Shown: piece by piece, positions 42,503 through 54,793 of the stretch
Numbering within the stretch: the first letter of the stretch is position 1
How the letters are laid out: every line of letters starts with the position of its first letter
Assembly (NCBI RefSeq): GCF_029867415.1
Contig: NC_081185.1
Location: 107,581,066 to 107,645,065 of the forward strand
Direction: 5' to 3'
Length of the DNA: 64,000 bases
Source of the DNA: Vicia villosa
Taxonomy: Eukaryota; Streptophyta; Magnoliopsida; Fabales; Fabaceae
Notes under the pieces: generated by a model
Database searches by the model: none
What the model was told of the DNA's origin: nothing
What the model saw: the letters and a program-made list of their open reading frames with translations, nothing else
Translations under genes and position numbers: made by a program

Positions 42503-43760
42503 TGTTGAAACAAAATTGGTTTGTACCATATCTCTAAGGTTTTGATGATAACAAAATATTTAAAGAATAATTTAATATAATAATATATATTCAAGTATGG
42601 AGGACCATAGACTAAAATTTATGATACAAACTTAGTATTGTTATTGAAAATGAATATTTGAAGAGAAGCTAAAATATCCAGAATCTAAAGGATCCGAATA
42701 TGAGAATCACACTCTAAAGACTCAGACTCCGAAGGAGGTCAACTTATGAAGACCAAACTTTAAAGAAAGTCAACCTCTGAAGATTCAAACTCTAAAGACT
42801 CAGACTCTGAAGAAGGTCAATGCAAGGATCAAGAAGACTCTAATAGGTCACTATCAGACTCAGAGGCCATGTTGTCTTCTTCTGATCACGTGCAGATCCA
42901 AACAAAAATATGTTTAGATAGCTAGGATATAACAGATATTTCCTCTTGTAGCAAAGGAAATTAAAATGTATTTTCAAATGCATTAATCATATCAAGAAAC
43001 ATTTCAACGTCTATGATCAAGCTTCTCCAAACTCACTAGCGCTAAGTCTTTTCTTTAACGACTATTTTCTGTCTCTCTATATAAGGAGCTGAAGAATTGA
43101 AGAAAGATAACTAATCCTTGACAATCAAAATATTTGTTACTCTGTCAAATCAAAATCACAAGTTAAAATTATAATTTCTTAACATTTGTATATCTAAGAA
43201 ATTCATAAGTCTTAAGAGTCTTTTTGAGTTGTATTCTGTTTACACCTTTGATTGTATATCAAGTGTAATTTTCAAATAATCCTTTATTTGATTAGGATAG
43301 ATTTTTAGAAGTCTCTTGCTTATGTGATTGAGCATATTAAGTTTCTTTCTTGTGTGCTTGAGCATTATAAGTCTCTTACTTGTGTGTTTAAGCATTGAAA
43401 GTCTCTTGCTTGTGAGATGAAGAAATTGTAATCAGTAGTGATTATATTGAAATTCCTTGGAAGTACGAGGGGATGGACTGCTCTCGTTTTGTGGGAGGAA
43501 CCGGGATAAAATTTCTTGTGTCTCTCTTTCTTTCACTCTCTACCTCTGAACTTATTTTTATCCGCTATAAACACTTAACTTTGTATCAGATTCTATACCT
43601 TGTGTTTAAAATATGATAAGAGTGTTTTACAAATGAAAGAAAAATATAACACAATTTAACCCCCCCTTTTCTTGTGTTTTTCTCACCTTTAGTTGGCATT
43701 AGAGCAAGGTATGTGCTCTAAACACTTAACAGTGGTACAGAAAAGATTGTGAGAGAAAAA

Positions 43761-44800
43761 CATGTTTGTTGGTGATGAATCTGGTGTTAGTATTATTAAC
43801 CAAGTTGTGAACTATGATTATCGTGTTTTTGAGAAGAACAACTATACTTCTAAACCTCCTACCTTTAGTGGAGATTCTATAGAGCTTGAATGATGGAAAG
43901 ATGTACACTCACATCATAAGCATTAATGATGAGTTGTCAGACATTCTTGAAGATGGCATTTCTATTCCATTTTATGGAGTAGGAATGGTTGTTGATAGAA
44001 AATGTCTCACACTTGCTCAAAAGAAGATCTATAGAAAACATCACAGAGTGCGTGGCATTTTGGTAAATGCTCTACCTCACTCTAAGTACCTTGAGATAAT
44101 TGACAAGTCTTCTACAAAAACTATTTTTGAATCTTTTTGTGCTACCTATGAAGGAAATCAGCAGGTGAAAGAGGCAAAGGCTAATCTTTTTGTCCAACAA
44201 TATGAATTATTCAGAATGAAAGAAGATGAAAATATTGAAAACAAGTTCTCAAGGTTTCAAGTTCTGGTATCTACACTTCAAGTTCTGAACAAAAGCTATA
44301 CAACTTCTGATCATGTTAAGAAGATTCTTAGGAGACTTCCTTTCAAATATAGACTAAAGGTGACAACCATCCAAAAAGCTAATGGTTTAAACAAAATAAG
44401 TCTTGAAAGCTTAATAAGAAATCTCCAGAGTCATGAGAATGAGCTCATAGGAGATGAACCTGCAAAGAAATCCAAGTCTCTTGCCTTGAAATATGTTGGT
44501 CAATATGCTAAGTCTCTTTAAGTTTGGGGACCTGAAGAAGCTATTTTTGTAGGAAGTTCTGAAGAAGGATCAGATGATGAAGAGATGGAATTTTTAATCA
44601 AGAGGTTTCGATATCTGGCTAATAAGAACAAAAGGTCCTCAGGAAGAAACAATGGCTTCAAGGGATCAAGTTCCAAAGACAAGAAAGATGACCAGAAGGG
44701 ATGTTTCACTATAAGAAGCCTGGTCACTCTATTGGTTATTGTCCAAAGTTACAAAAGGAAAAGTCAAATAAAGGAAGTAACTAGAAGGACAACTTCATAA
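43761..44800 (+). pseudogene. SIRE-like gag, frameshifted
   Basis: A conserved PPTFSGDSIE start is followed by a stop and frameshift near 43,890. The open part 43,886-44,521 reads a UBN2-type gag domain (FESFCATYEGNQQVKEAKANLFVQQYELF, ILRRLPFKY). The zinc-knuckle region near 44,700 is shifted after DDQKGCF. Confidence 0.75.
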
Positions 44801-45602
44801 ACAAAGTCAAGAAGAGTCTCATGGCAACATGGGATGAACTTGACAAAGAATAAGATTCTGATAAAGATAAGGAATAATCCAATTTAGCTCTGATGGCTAT
44901 AACATCTCCAGACACAAAATCTGACCCAGACTCTAGTTCAGATTTTGAATAAGAAGATGAGGTATTTTCTAAACTATCTCGTTCTGGTTTAAATACTCTT
45001 ATTCAAGACCTTATGGGTCGTTGTTAAGAAAAAGTCTGACACATAAATTTTTTGAAAAAGAAATATGAGCTAAAGACAAATGAAGTAAAATCTCTTCAAA
45101 TTAAAAATGATGACTAATAAATCTTTAGATGAGCATGAAGTTGCTCTTCAGGAATTTTTCATAAATGGCTTTGATAGGATAAAACTTGCTTCTATGAGTT
45201 ATGGTGTAAGCAGGAAAAAAAGAAGGTATTGGTTATTCACAAAGACCTTTCAATCCAAGGATGGGAACCTCAGTTAAACCAATGAAACCTTCTTGTTCAA
45301 GCTCCGCTTAGAAACGACTATGTTCCTATTTTGTACCAGCTTTTGACAAAGAAAAGGTTTTGAACGAATCAGAACCAAAGACTATATAGACTAAGGTTTT
45401 GAACAATTCAGAATCTAGTACTTCAAAGTCAAAGGTTCTGAAGAAATCATAACAAAAGACTCCAAAGTCAAAAGTTCTGAACAGACCAGAACTTAAGACA
45501 TCAGAGTGTAAGGTTTTGAAGGGTTCACAACCAAAGGCTAAGTTTGATTCGAGACAAGGAATTTTTAAACCAAAAGTCTTAAATGATCGAAAGCCCTACT
45601 AA

Positions 45603-46650
45603 ATGAATGCTAAGGTACAAAATAAGAAAAATCCTTTCAGAACTAACCCTAAAGGACCCATAAGATTATGGGTACCTAAATCTGAAATTCTCTTTGCATC
45701 AAATATGTTTCAAGGGAGAAGCAAAGCAGAAGTCCTGTTACCCAGAGAGTGGCTTCTCACGACATATGATAGGAGAAAGACATATGTTCCAAACCTTAAC
45801 TCTAAAAGAGGGAGGAACTGTGGGGTTTGGAGGAAACCAGAAAAGGCAGGATCATTGGTACAAGTACTATTGGTAATTCTTCTATTTCAATTAATAATGT
45901 ATGGTTAGTAGATGGACTGAAACATAACCTACTGAGTATTAGTCAAATTTATGACAATGAATATGAAGTAATGTTTAATAAGAAAAAATGTATAGTTATG
46001 ACTGAGTCTGATAAGATCATAGTATTCATAGGTAGGAGAAAAGGCAATGTCTACAAAATTAATTTCACTGAATTGGCTGATCAGAAGGTACTTTGTCTTC
46101 TATCAATGAGTGGTGAAAAGTTGATCTGGCACAAAAGGTTAGGTCATGCTAACAAAAGATTAATCTCTAAACTTAACAAGTCAAAACTTGTTAGAGGTTT
46201 TCTAGAACTTAACTGTCACCCAAATGCTCTTTATGAAGCATGCCAAGTAGGGAAAGTTAATAAAACCTCTTTTAAAACAAAGAACATTGTCTCTACCTCA
46301 TGACCTTTGGAACTAATTCACATTGACTTATTTGGACCAGTGGGTACTGCATCAATCAATGGGAAGAAATATGGATTAGTTATAATTGATGACTATAGCA
46401 GATGGACTTAGATCAAATTCCTTTTAAATAAATATGAGTCATATGATATCTTTAGTATCTTATGTATACAAGTACAAAATGAAAAGAAATGAGAGATTTT
46501 AAAAGTCAGAAGTGATCATGAAGGGTAATTTAAAAATGAGCCATTTGAAGTCATTTGTGAAAAATATGGAATTCTCCATGAATTCTTTTCTCTTAGAATT
46601 CCACAATAAAATAGAGCTATTGAGAGAAATATTACAGTATTTGGAAGAAC
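45603..46650 (+). pseudogene. SIRE-like protease/integrase remnant
   Basis: A pre-integrase region (NVWLVDGLKHNLLSISQ, WHKRLGHANKRLISKL, ACQVGK) is followed by TGA at 46,301 and then IHIDLFGPV...DDYSRWT and SDHEG with further stops. The D-D-E integrase order is traceable, but the reading frame is dead. It ends abruptly near 46,650. Confidence 0.75.
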
Positions 46651-46665
46651 TAGTATGCCCATATA

Positions 46666-46810
46666 AAGTGTCAACCAGTAACAATATGTGTCTATATATA
46701 CATTTGTACGAACATCAATATTCATAGAAAACTAACAAAAATAAAAGTGAAGTGTAGTATTTTGCAAGAAAAGTGTAGTAATGAAAGAAGGAAAAGGAAA
46801 ATTAGTGTAG
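46666..46810 (+). pseudogene. Second copy of the reductase leader and start
   Basis: GTCAACCA(G/A)TAA, GAACATCAA(C/T)ATTCAT, AGTATTTTGCAAGAAAAGTG and a start codon followed by GAAGGAAAAGGAA correspond in order to 34,707-34,945, the promoter and start of the vestitone-reductase-like gene. The long TA tract is reduced to a short TATATATA here. Homology stops after about ten codons. It is a truncated paralogue or a fragment moved with a repeat. Confidence 0.75.
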
Positions 46811-47298
46811 TTGATTTCATCTTCAATATGTTCAAAAGAAGCTTGAATGACAATCCAAGTCCATAGAGGATGAATATTTAGGTTTGGAAATTTTTTATTG
46901 CAATTATATGATCGATATTGAGATGAAAATAAGACTATCAATAAACATAGATAACACGAGGACGAGGGAGGCCGCGAAAAAAAGGTGCCCTCGCCACCGG
47001 AGAATTTGGACAATCACACGACAAGGAAAACTCAGACAGAAGCATATGAATCAGAACATACCAGCACAACAAGTAACCTGAAGAGGAATGAAGTTGCAAA
47101 AGAGGAAACTATGGTATCAAAAACCCTAGATATGGAACCACATAGTGAGACCAACCCTAGAGAGGGAACCACAAAGTGAGACCAAAAACGAAGAAGTTAT
47201 GGGCAGACGTAATAAGTGGAAATCGGAACCCATCCAACAAGATGGTCATTGAATTCGTTGCGCCAAATATTGTGGATTGAGAAATTGAAATTGAAGAT
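46811..47298 (+). pseudogene. LINE ORF1, 5' part (before LARD insertion)
   Basis: Frames read RKKRCP/SPPENLDNHTTRKTQTEA and downstream EFVAPNIVD, followed by AAGAT, the TSD of the 12.8 kb insertion. The sequence continues the same ORF1 at 60,106. It is typical of plant LINE ORF1 ahead of a DUF4283 domain, with stops. Confidence 0.6.
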
Positions 47299-47934
47299 TG
47301 TAACACCCCATATTTTCTAATTTTAATTTAATCGGAAATTAAATTATTATTTGGAATTATTCGGTATTTTGGTGGAATTATTTAGAAAGAATTATGAGAT
47401 GAGCTATTGGGCCAAGTGTGGTGTTAGTAAAGAGGGGGTGCTATGTTAGTAAAGCCCTTTACTAATTAAAATCTATTTTTCATAAAAATAAGGAATTGAG
47501 GAAAAAAGGAAAATAGATGTGGAAGAGGAGCAGAAGAGTAGAAGTGCTGATACGTGAAAGAGGAACAGAAGAGGAAGAGGGCTAATCAAGATCCTTGGCT
47601 AAGGTAAGGGGGGACTCTTCCGGTTAATATCTTTTATCGTATCATAGATAATAGGACTGATTTAGATGCATTGTTTGTGTCAATTGGTTATATGATGGAT
47701 TGGGGTTTTGGGATGATTTTGAGGGGAATTGTATGATTTGATGAATTGTATGATTATATGATTGTTATGATGATTAAATGATCCTCTTTGTGTGTTATAT
47801 TTGTGTTATAACATGTATGTGGCTGATATGGTGGTATTTGAGGTTCATAACATAACTTGGTTTGGTTTTGGAGATTTTGGGGTAAATCCCGTAATGCTGT
47901 CAAATGCGATGAAAGCTCTGACTTTTGCCAGTTC

Positions 47935-48061
47935 GCGCCGCGAAGGTAGGTGCGCGCCGCGAAGGCGTACTTGTTTTCTCGCATCGCGCCGCGTGCATAG
48001 GTTGGCGCCACGAACGTGTTTGTGTGCTTCAGGTCGCGCCGCGAACTTTGGTTGCGCCGCG
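47935..48061 (+). repeat. Three pairs of GCGCCGCG boxes (LARD LTR)
   Basis: Boxes start at 47,935, 47,954, 47,986, 48,005 (GCGCCACG here, GCGCCGCG in the other two LTRs), 48,036 and 48,054. Spacing within pairs is 19, 19 and 18 bp; between pairs it is 32 and 31 bp. Same arrangement in LTR2 and LTR3. Confidence 0.85.
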
Positions 48062-48101
48062 TGCTGTAGCGATAACTGTTTTCTTGTAAAAAGTTAAAGA
48101 T

Positions 48102-48155
48102 GTGTAACTTTTAAACCGTAAGTCCGTTTTAGACGCCGTTTTGGACGTTGTTCCT
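48102..48155 (-). repeat. Conserved module beside the box cluster (LARD LTR)
   Basis: On the minus strand it reads CAACG...AAACGGACTTACGGTTT...AAGTTAC, aligning without gaps to the LTR-A module at 2700-2757 (shared TTACGGTT and CGGA). It lies about 40 bp from the boxes, in inverted order relative to LTR A. Confidence 0.6.
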
Positions 48156-49481
48156 TAAATTGAATGTTCTACCATATGAAATGAATAAAACAATAACAAC
48201 TTGATTTTATTTTAAAAAGTATCATTTTCTTCAAATGTGGTTTATTCTGGTTTTGCATAGCTGATGAGGTGCAATGGTTGTTGTGTGCATAATTGAATAT
48301 GTGCAATGATGTATGTTGTGATAATGTGGTTGCTTCTGTTAATTGTGCAAATGGGTGTTGTTCATGGTAAATATGGTTATCATGTGTTTTGAGGAATGAT
48401 GAGGTAAATACTCTGTCGTTGATGAGTTGCTTTGTTGTACTTGGTACACGATTGTGAGGGGTGTTATTGTTGTTGCACTGTTTAATGAATGATTTACCTG
48501 TTATGATGTTGTGGTTGTAATTGGTGTTAGTTATACATATATTGTTGATGTAAAATATGTATTTTATTGTGGTTGAGAAATAGCATAACTGTGTATGGCT
48601 ATTGATTATTGTGGTGGTTGATGATTATGACATTTGGTTGATTTATGTGGGTGATAAGCATGTTATGGTTGATACATGCATTCATAATCATTATGTGGCT
48701 GATCCTTGACGATGGTGGATCAGTGGTAGCTAATTCCCATTGTGTGGAATTAGTGAGTGGGTGTTGCCGTATCCTTGACGATGGTGGATCGGTGAGATGG
48801 GTTATCCCAGATTTGGTACCACATGCATATAGTTGCATTTGCATTAGGTTACTTGTGTTATTATAACATGAATGGAAGATTGTCCAATGTTATAATATGT
48901 GATGATTGTGTAATGGTTATGATTTGTTTGGATGAATTATGGTGTTGTCTCTTGGTAATGTATTCTATTTGTTGTTGTGTGTTGATGAGTACTTCCTGAC
49001 AATCTGAATATAATGAAATTGGATGAATAATGTGACTATGATGTGTTATTGTTTATGATTCGATAACATTTGTTAATTGTGAATGAGACTCACCCTTACT
49101 GTTGATATTTTCAGATTGAGGATAGCGGCTTTTGGCTCGGTGAGGATTAGCTCATGAGTCAGTTTGTTTAGTATAGCGTCGGTGTCATGCTCTGATATTG
49201 TAACACTGGGGGAAACGCTAGTTTAGAGTTGATGATGATACTCCATTTTGTTGTTATCGGAGTAAATTTGTGAGAGACTGCATATATGATGTTATGCTTA
49301 TCCGTTGATTGATGTTCCGCTGTGTAGAAACATGTTTATGTATTATGATGAATTGTTCCTTAGTGAAAGCATGACAATGAATTTATGATAATTTGTTTTA
49401 AATTGAATTGTGGCACCCTTGTTTTCATGTTTTACTCTGAATTATTTTATTAATTTCCGTGGGGTTTAGAAGGGTGTTACA

Positions 49482-52400
49482 ATAGTGGTATCAGAGCAGG
49501 TCGGTCCGTCCAGCCAGTTGTTGAGTCAGTTGAGTTGCACGACAGTGTATACTGTCGGTGTTTTATCCCTTGGTACACGACATGTGAGTGAATCATTGTC
49601 GATACTTGTTTGTTTTGTTGCGGGTGTTGGATTGAAACAAGTGGGGGAGAAGCTTGGCTTCTCGGTTATGTTTCAGTTGTAAGATGATTGATTCAGTAGG
49701 CTGTTGTTGGCAACAGTGCAAGCGTTGTTGGAGTTTGTTGTTTCCCGAATTGAAGGTGACTCGGAATTAAGGTTTGACTGGTAATTAAGTTGGAACATCT
49801 TGAAGGAAGATGATTAGAGGTATTTGGTGATTAATTGTAGCAGAGGAAAATTAGAAAGTTGCGATGTGTCAGCTCTGATGGTGTGCTGCGAAGTTGTCAG
49901 TTGAGTAGCCTTACGTCTCGGAAGAGGTTCAGCTATAAGTTTGCAAAGAGGATTGAGGTCGTAATGTTTCAGAAATCGCACTTCGGCGATGGGATGTGTT
50001 GCTCAAGTTATAAGAATGTTTGGAGGTGAAGAGATGTGATAAGGAGCTGTTTGGAATGTGATCGAGTTAAAGAGAATGAGTTTTGGGATGAGATTTTCGT
50101 AAGCAAAACGCAGGAAAATTGCTGAATAGCTGCAGAACTTCGAAAATTCATAACTAGAGTTCTGGACATCCGATTTGAGTTCCGTTTGAAGCGTCGGAAA
50201 GCTAACGAGATGAAATTTGTTATAAAAATGGTTGCAGCAGCTGTAACATAATTAATTGTGACAGGATGACGTTGGAAATAGGTGAAGTTGCGGTAACTCT
50301 TGTTCTTAGAATTAGACTTGTTTATTGGTACTGCACGGGATGTCAGTGTCAGTGTTGAACGGATTTAAAGAATAATTAGAAGGTTTGTTGAGGAGTAATT
50401 TTAAGAATTGAATTTACCAATTGAGAATGTTTTGGATATATCGTATAGAGTGTCGCTGCATGATGTCGGTGTTGGATTTTCGGACAACGATTGGAAAATT
50501 CATATCTTGAGTTCCGAGTGTCGGATTAACGTGCCGTTTGAACCTATGAAGAGGAGAGATTATGTTCTACATTATGGGAGAGTTATAAATACAGTAGAGG
50601 TGATCCTATGAGAAGATATTCTGAATTCAGTTAAGGAAGCGTGAAATTTGTTGAATAGGAATGCCTACTACCGTGATTATTCGAAACAAAGTTGAGTAAG
50701 ACATGTTGTTGATGAATAAGTCAATGAGATATTCGGTAATAAAGAGGATTTGAGTACCGATGGATTTTAGTGAGGATTGAATTAGTAGCAAAGATGGAAT
50801 AAACTTTAGAACTCTTGGAATAGTATTTGTGATGGCAAAGTGACGATAAGTATAAAGGAAGAATTTTAGAGGATTTCTGACACCTATTGAATGTGAGGAA
50901 GACTTGTTAAGATTTCGAGTGGAATGATATTGGGATGTGAAGGACGTCACAGGATTGGGAGTAAAACCACGAGTTATGAATGTTGTCGCGATCTTTTTCT
51001 AAAATGAGGATTTTGGATTTGGGAAGGAATGAATAGTAATGTACGAGTACATTAGTGATTAGGGAGTTTGGAAGTACTTAACCAGTGTGCGAGTTGTAAA
51101 TACTCAAAGTGAATAATTGGATTATGACGATGTTAATGAGTTTGAGTGCAAACCCGGAAAGGACACTGTTATGTAGTAACGACGGTTTATGCTTAAATAT
51201 GATTTTTAACTATCTATTGACAAATTGAGGACTTGACCACCCTTAATCTCTTGTTGGTAGTAGACGGAAATCATATAAATGAGATGAACTTGTTTTGTTA
51301 CCTTAATGGTATAAGATGTGATGAATACTAAGCCGTGAGAATAATCACTCACTATGTTGTGTGGACTTATGAAGAGGTGAATATGGAAGAGTGCGACATG
51401 ATGGGCAAATGACTTAAGACGGATGATCAGAGTCGCGCAGCGAAAGTACGATGTGGAGTAGTGTTATGAGTACTACTTATGGGAAGTAAGGAATTAATAT
51501 GTCTGAAGCCTACATAGAGAATATGTATTGATCTATATGTTGGATTTAGAATCCAGTGGATGTAAGGATGTCGTGTCGGAGAATTATAAACCTTTCGAAT
51601 AATTGTTGAGACGACGAATGTGTTATTATGGTTGTACGTGGTTAACAAGTATGTATTTGGCAAAGTTAAGATGACGAGTTGATACTATATGATGCTATAA
51701 TAATTTTGTTTCGTTGTTAAGGTGGTATTGTAGATTCCAGATATAATGAGGAATTATACTTTATGAAGGACGAAGTTGATTTGATTCTTAGTAGAGAGCG
51801 TGACTCAGTTTGAGCTATTTTGTAAACGACAGTATATTGATGCTAATGAGTGTGACTATAATTACTTGTGTGTATACTCGTTCTGATGGTTGGAATGTTT
51901 TAATAGATGTAGTAACTCAGGAATCTGTTTTTGAGTACGAGTAAGTATTACCGAGTGGTAAATTGGTACCATGAATGATGGAGAATGATTCTTGAAACGA
52001 ATGAGTAAAGAGAGTCGGAATCAGGTAAAACTCAGAAATCTATTTGGTATGGATGATTGTGATGAGTAGTCAGAGTAGTGCGGAAAAAGCGGAATGTAGC
52101 GTGTTGGATAATTACTGGTGTGACTTAAGAGGAGTCAGATAATTGGAATTCAATAGTATGAGAATATGAGTATTGAGTTTCTTGAAGGAAGCGGTTGGTG
52201 AAAAGTGTAAGTATTACCTTATCGCTCAGATGGAAAGCGTGTCTAAGGTTGGTATGTTTGGTAGAAGGGATCCATTACTGTATTGTTGATCAAGTGTGAT
52301 CATACTATAAATTGTGTAATTGTATTACTCGTTTGTTGAGCGTATTGTATAGGTTGTACCTCAATGTTCTGTTGTTGTTAATCTTTTGGAGATAAAGCGA

Positions 52401-52610
52401 GTGGTATACTTTTGGATAGTCAAATGCGACGTAAGAACTGAGATTTGAATGTATGAAACATGTTTCCTGTAGGTTATGTCAGATGGATTTTTGAGGATTG
52501 ACTGATGGTAATGTTGATTAGGAGCTGGAGAGTCAAGTGAAGGACTCTTATACGAGCTGGTTACTTGAGGTATGTTTTCGAGGACGAAAACTCTTTTAGT
52601 GGGGGAGAGT
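49482..52610 (+). mobile_element. LARD internal region 1
   Basis: 3129 bp, noncoding, from PBS (49,486-49,497) to polypurine tract (52,601-52,610). It carries another copy of the conserved module, on the minus strand, at 50,141-50,203. No gag/pol similarity could be recognised by eye. Confidence 0.85.
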
Positions 52611-54793
52611 TGTAACACCCCATATTTTCTAATTTTAATTTAATCGGAAATTAAATTATTATTTGGAATTATTCGGTATTTTGGTGGAATTATTTAGAAA
52701 GAATTATGAGATGAGCTATTGGGCCAAGTGTGGTGTTAGTAAAGAGGGGGTGCTATGTTAGTAAAGCCCTTTACTAATTAAAATCTATTTTTCATAAAAA
52801 TAAGGAATTGAGGAAAAAAGGAAAATAGATGTGGAAGAGGAGCAGAAGAGTAGAAGTGCTGATACGTGAAAGAGGAACAGAAGAGGAAGAGGGCTAATCA
52901 AGATCCTTGGCTAAGGTAAGGGGGGACTCTTCCGGTTAATATCTTTTATCGTATCATAGATAATAGGACTGATTTAGATGCATTGTTTGTGTCAATTGGT
53001 TATATGATGGATTGGGGTTTTGGGATGATTTTGAGGGGAATTGTATGATTTGATGAATTTTATGATTATATGATTGTTATGATGATTAAATGATCCTCTT
53101 TGTGTGTTATATTTGTGTTATAACATGTATGTGGCTGATATGGTGGTATTTGAGGTTCATAACATAACTTGGTTTGGTTTTGGGGATTTTGGGGTAAATC
53201 CCGTAATGCTGTCAAATGCGATGAAAGCTCTGACTTTTGCCAGTTCGCGCCGCGAAGGTAGGTGCGCGCCGCGAAGGCGTACTTGTTTTCTCGCATCGCA
53301 CCGCGTGCATAGGTTGGCGCCGCGAACGTGTTTGTATGCTTCAGGTCGCGCCGCGAACTTTGGTTGCGCCGCGTGCTGTAGCGATAACTGTTTTCTTGTA
53401 AAAAGTTAAAGATGTGTAACTTTTAAACCGTAAGTTCGTTTTAGACGCCGTTTTGGACGTTGTTCCTTAAATTGAATGTTCTACCATATGAAATGAATAA
53501 AACAATAACAACTTGATTTTATTTTAAAAAGTATCATTTTCTTCAAATGTGGTTTATTCTGGTTTTGCATAGCTGATGAGGTGCAATGGTTATTGTGTGC
53601 ATAATTGAATATGTGCAATGATGTATGTTGTGATAATGTGGTTGCTTCTGTTAATTGTGCAAATGGGTGTTGTTCATGGTAAATATGGTTATCATGTGTT
53701 TTGAGGAATGATGAGGTAAATACTCTGTCGTTGATGAGTTGCTTTGTTGTACTTGGTACACGATTGTGAGGGGTGTTATTGTTGTTGCACTGTTTAATGA
53801 ATGATTTACCTGTTATGATGTTGTGGTTGTAATTGGTGTTAGTTATACATATATTGTTGATGTAAAATATGTATTTTATTGTGGTTGAGAAATAGCATAA
53901 CTGTGTATGGCTATTGATTATTGTGGTGGTTGATGATTATGACATTTGGTTGATTTATGTGGGTGATAAGCATGTTATGGTTGATACATGCATTCATAAT
54001 CATTATGTGGCTGATCCTTGACGATGGTGGATCAGTGGTAGCTAATTCCCATTGTGTGGAATTAGTGAGTGGGTGTTGCCGTATCCTTGACGATGGTGGA
54101 TCGGTGAGATGGGTTATCCCAGATTTGGTACCACATGCATATAGTTGCATTTGCATTAGGTTACTTGTGTTATTATAACATGAATGGAAGATTGTCCAAT
54201 GTTATAATATGTGATGATTGTGTAATGGTTATGATTTGTTTGGATGAATTATGGTGTTGTCTCTTGGTAATGTATTCTATTTGTTGTTGTGTGTTGATGA
54301 GTACTTCCTGACAATCTGAATATAATGAAATTGGATGAATAATGTGACTATGATGTGTTATTGTTTATGATTCGATAACATTTGTTAATTGTGAATGAGA
54401 CTCACCCTTACTGTTGATATTTTCAGATTGAGGATAGCGGCTTTTGGCTCGGTGAGGATTAGCTCATGAGTCAGTTTGTTTAGTATAGCGTCGGTGTCAT
54501 GCTCTGATATTGTAACACTGGGGGAAACGCTAGTTTAGAGTTGATGATGATACTCCATTTTGTTGTTATCGGAGTAAATTTGTGAGAGACTGCATATATG
54601 ATGTTATGCTTATCCGTTGATTGATGTTCCGCTGTGTAGAAACATGTTTATGTATTATGATGAATTGTTCCTTAGTGAAAGCATGACAATGAATTTATGA
54701 TAATTTGTTTTAAATTGAATTGTGGCACCCTTGTTTTCATGTTTTACTCTGAATTATTTTATTAATTTCCGTGGGGTTTAGAAGGGTGTTACA
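52611..54793 (+). repeat. LTR2 (middle LTR), mosaic
   Basis: 2183 bp. The first part carries all six LTR3-type bases and the last part all three LTR1-type bases. The switch lies between 53,592 and 54,465. Confidence 0.93.

Larger units (their letters stand above)
42503..46660 (+). mobile_element. Decayed SIRE/Maximus-like Copia element, 3'-truncated
   Basis: The 5' LTR (about 42,503-43,685) starts TGTTGAAAC with GGTTTTGATGATAACAAA, typical of SIRE/Maximus LTRs. A PBS TGGCATTAGAGC (43,694-43,705), gag, protease region and the first part of integrase follow, with many stops and frameshifts. RT, RNase H and the 3' LTR are missing. The element breaks off where the second reductase leader begins. 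Confidence 0.75.
47299..49481 (+). repeat. LTR1 (5' LTR) of the tandem LARD
   Basis: 2183 bp. Differs from LTR2 and LTR3 at six sites in its first 1 kb (for example 47,748 and 48,280) and agrees with LTR2 in the last part. Holds three pairs of GCGCCGCG boxes at 47,935-48,061 and a duplicated ATCCTTGACGATGGTGGATC (48,702 and 48,769). Confidence 0.93.
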
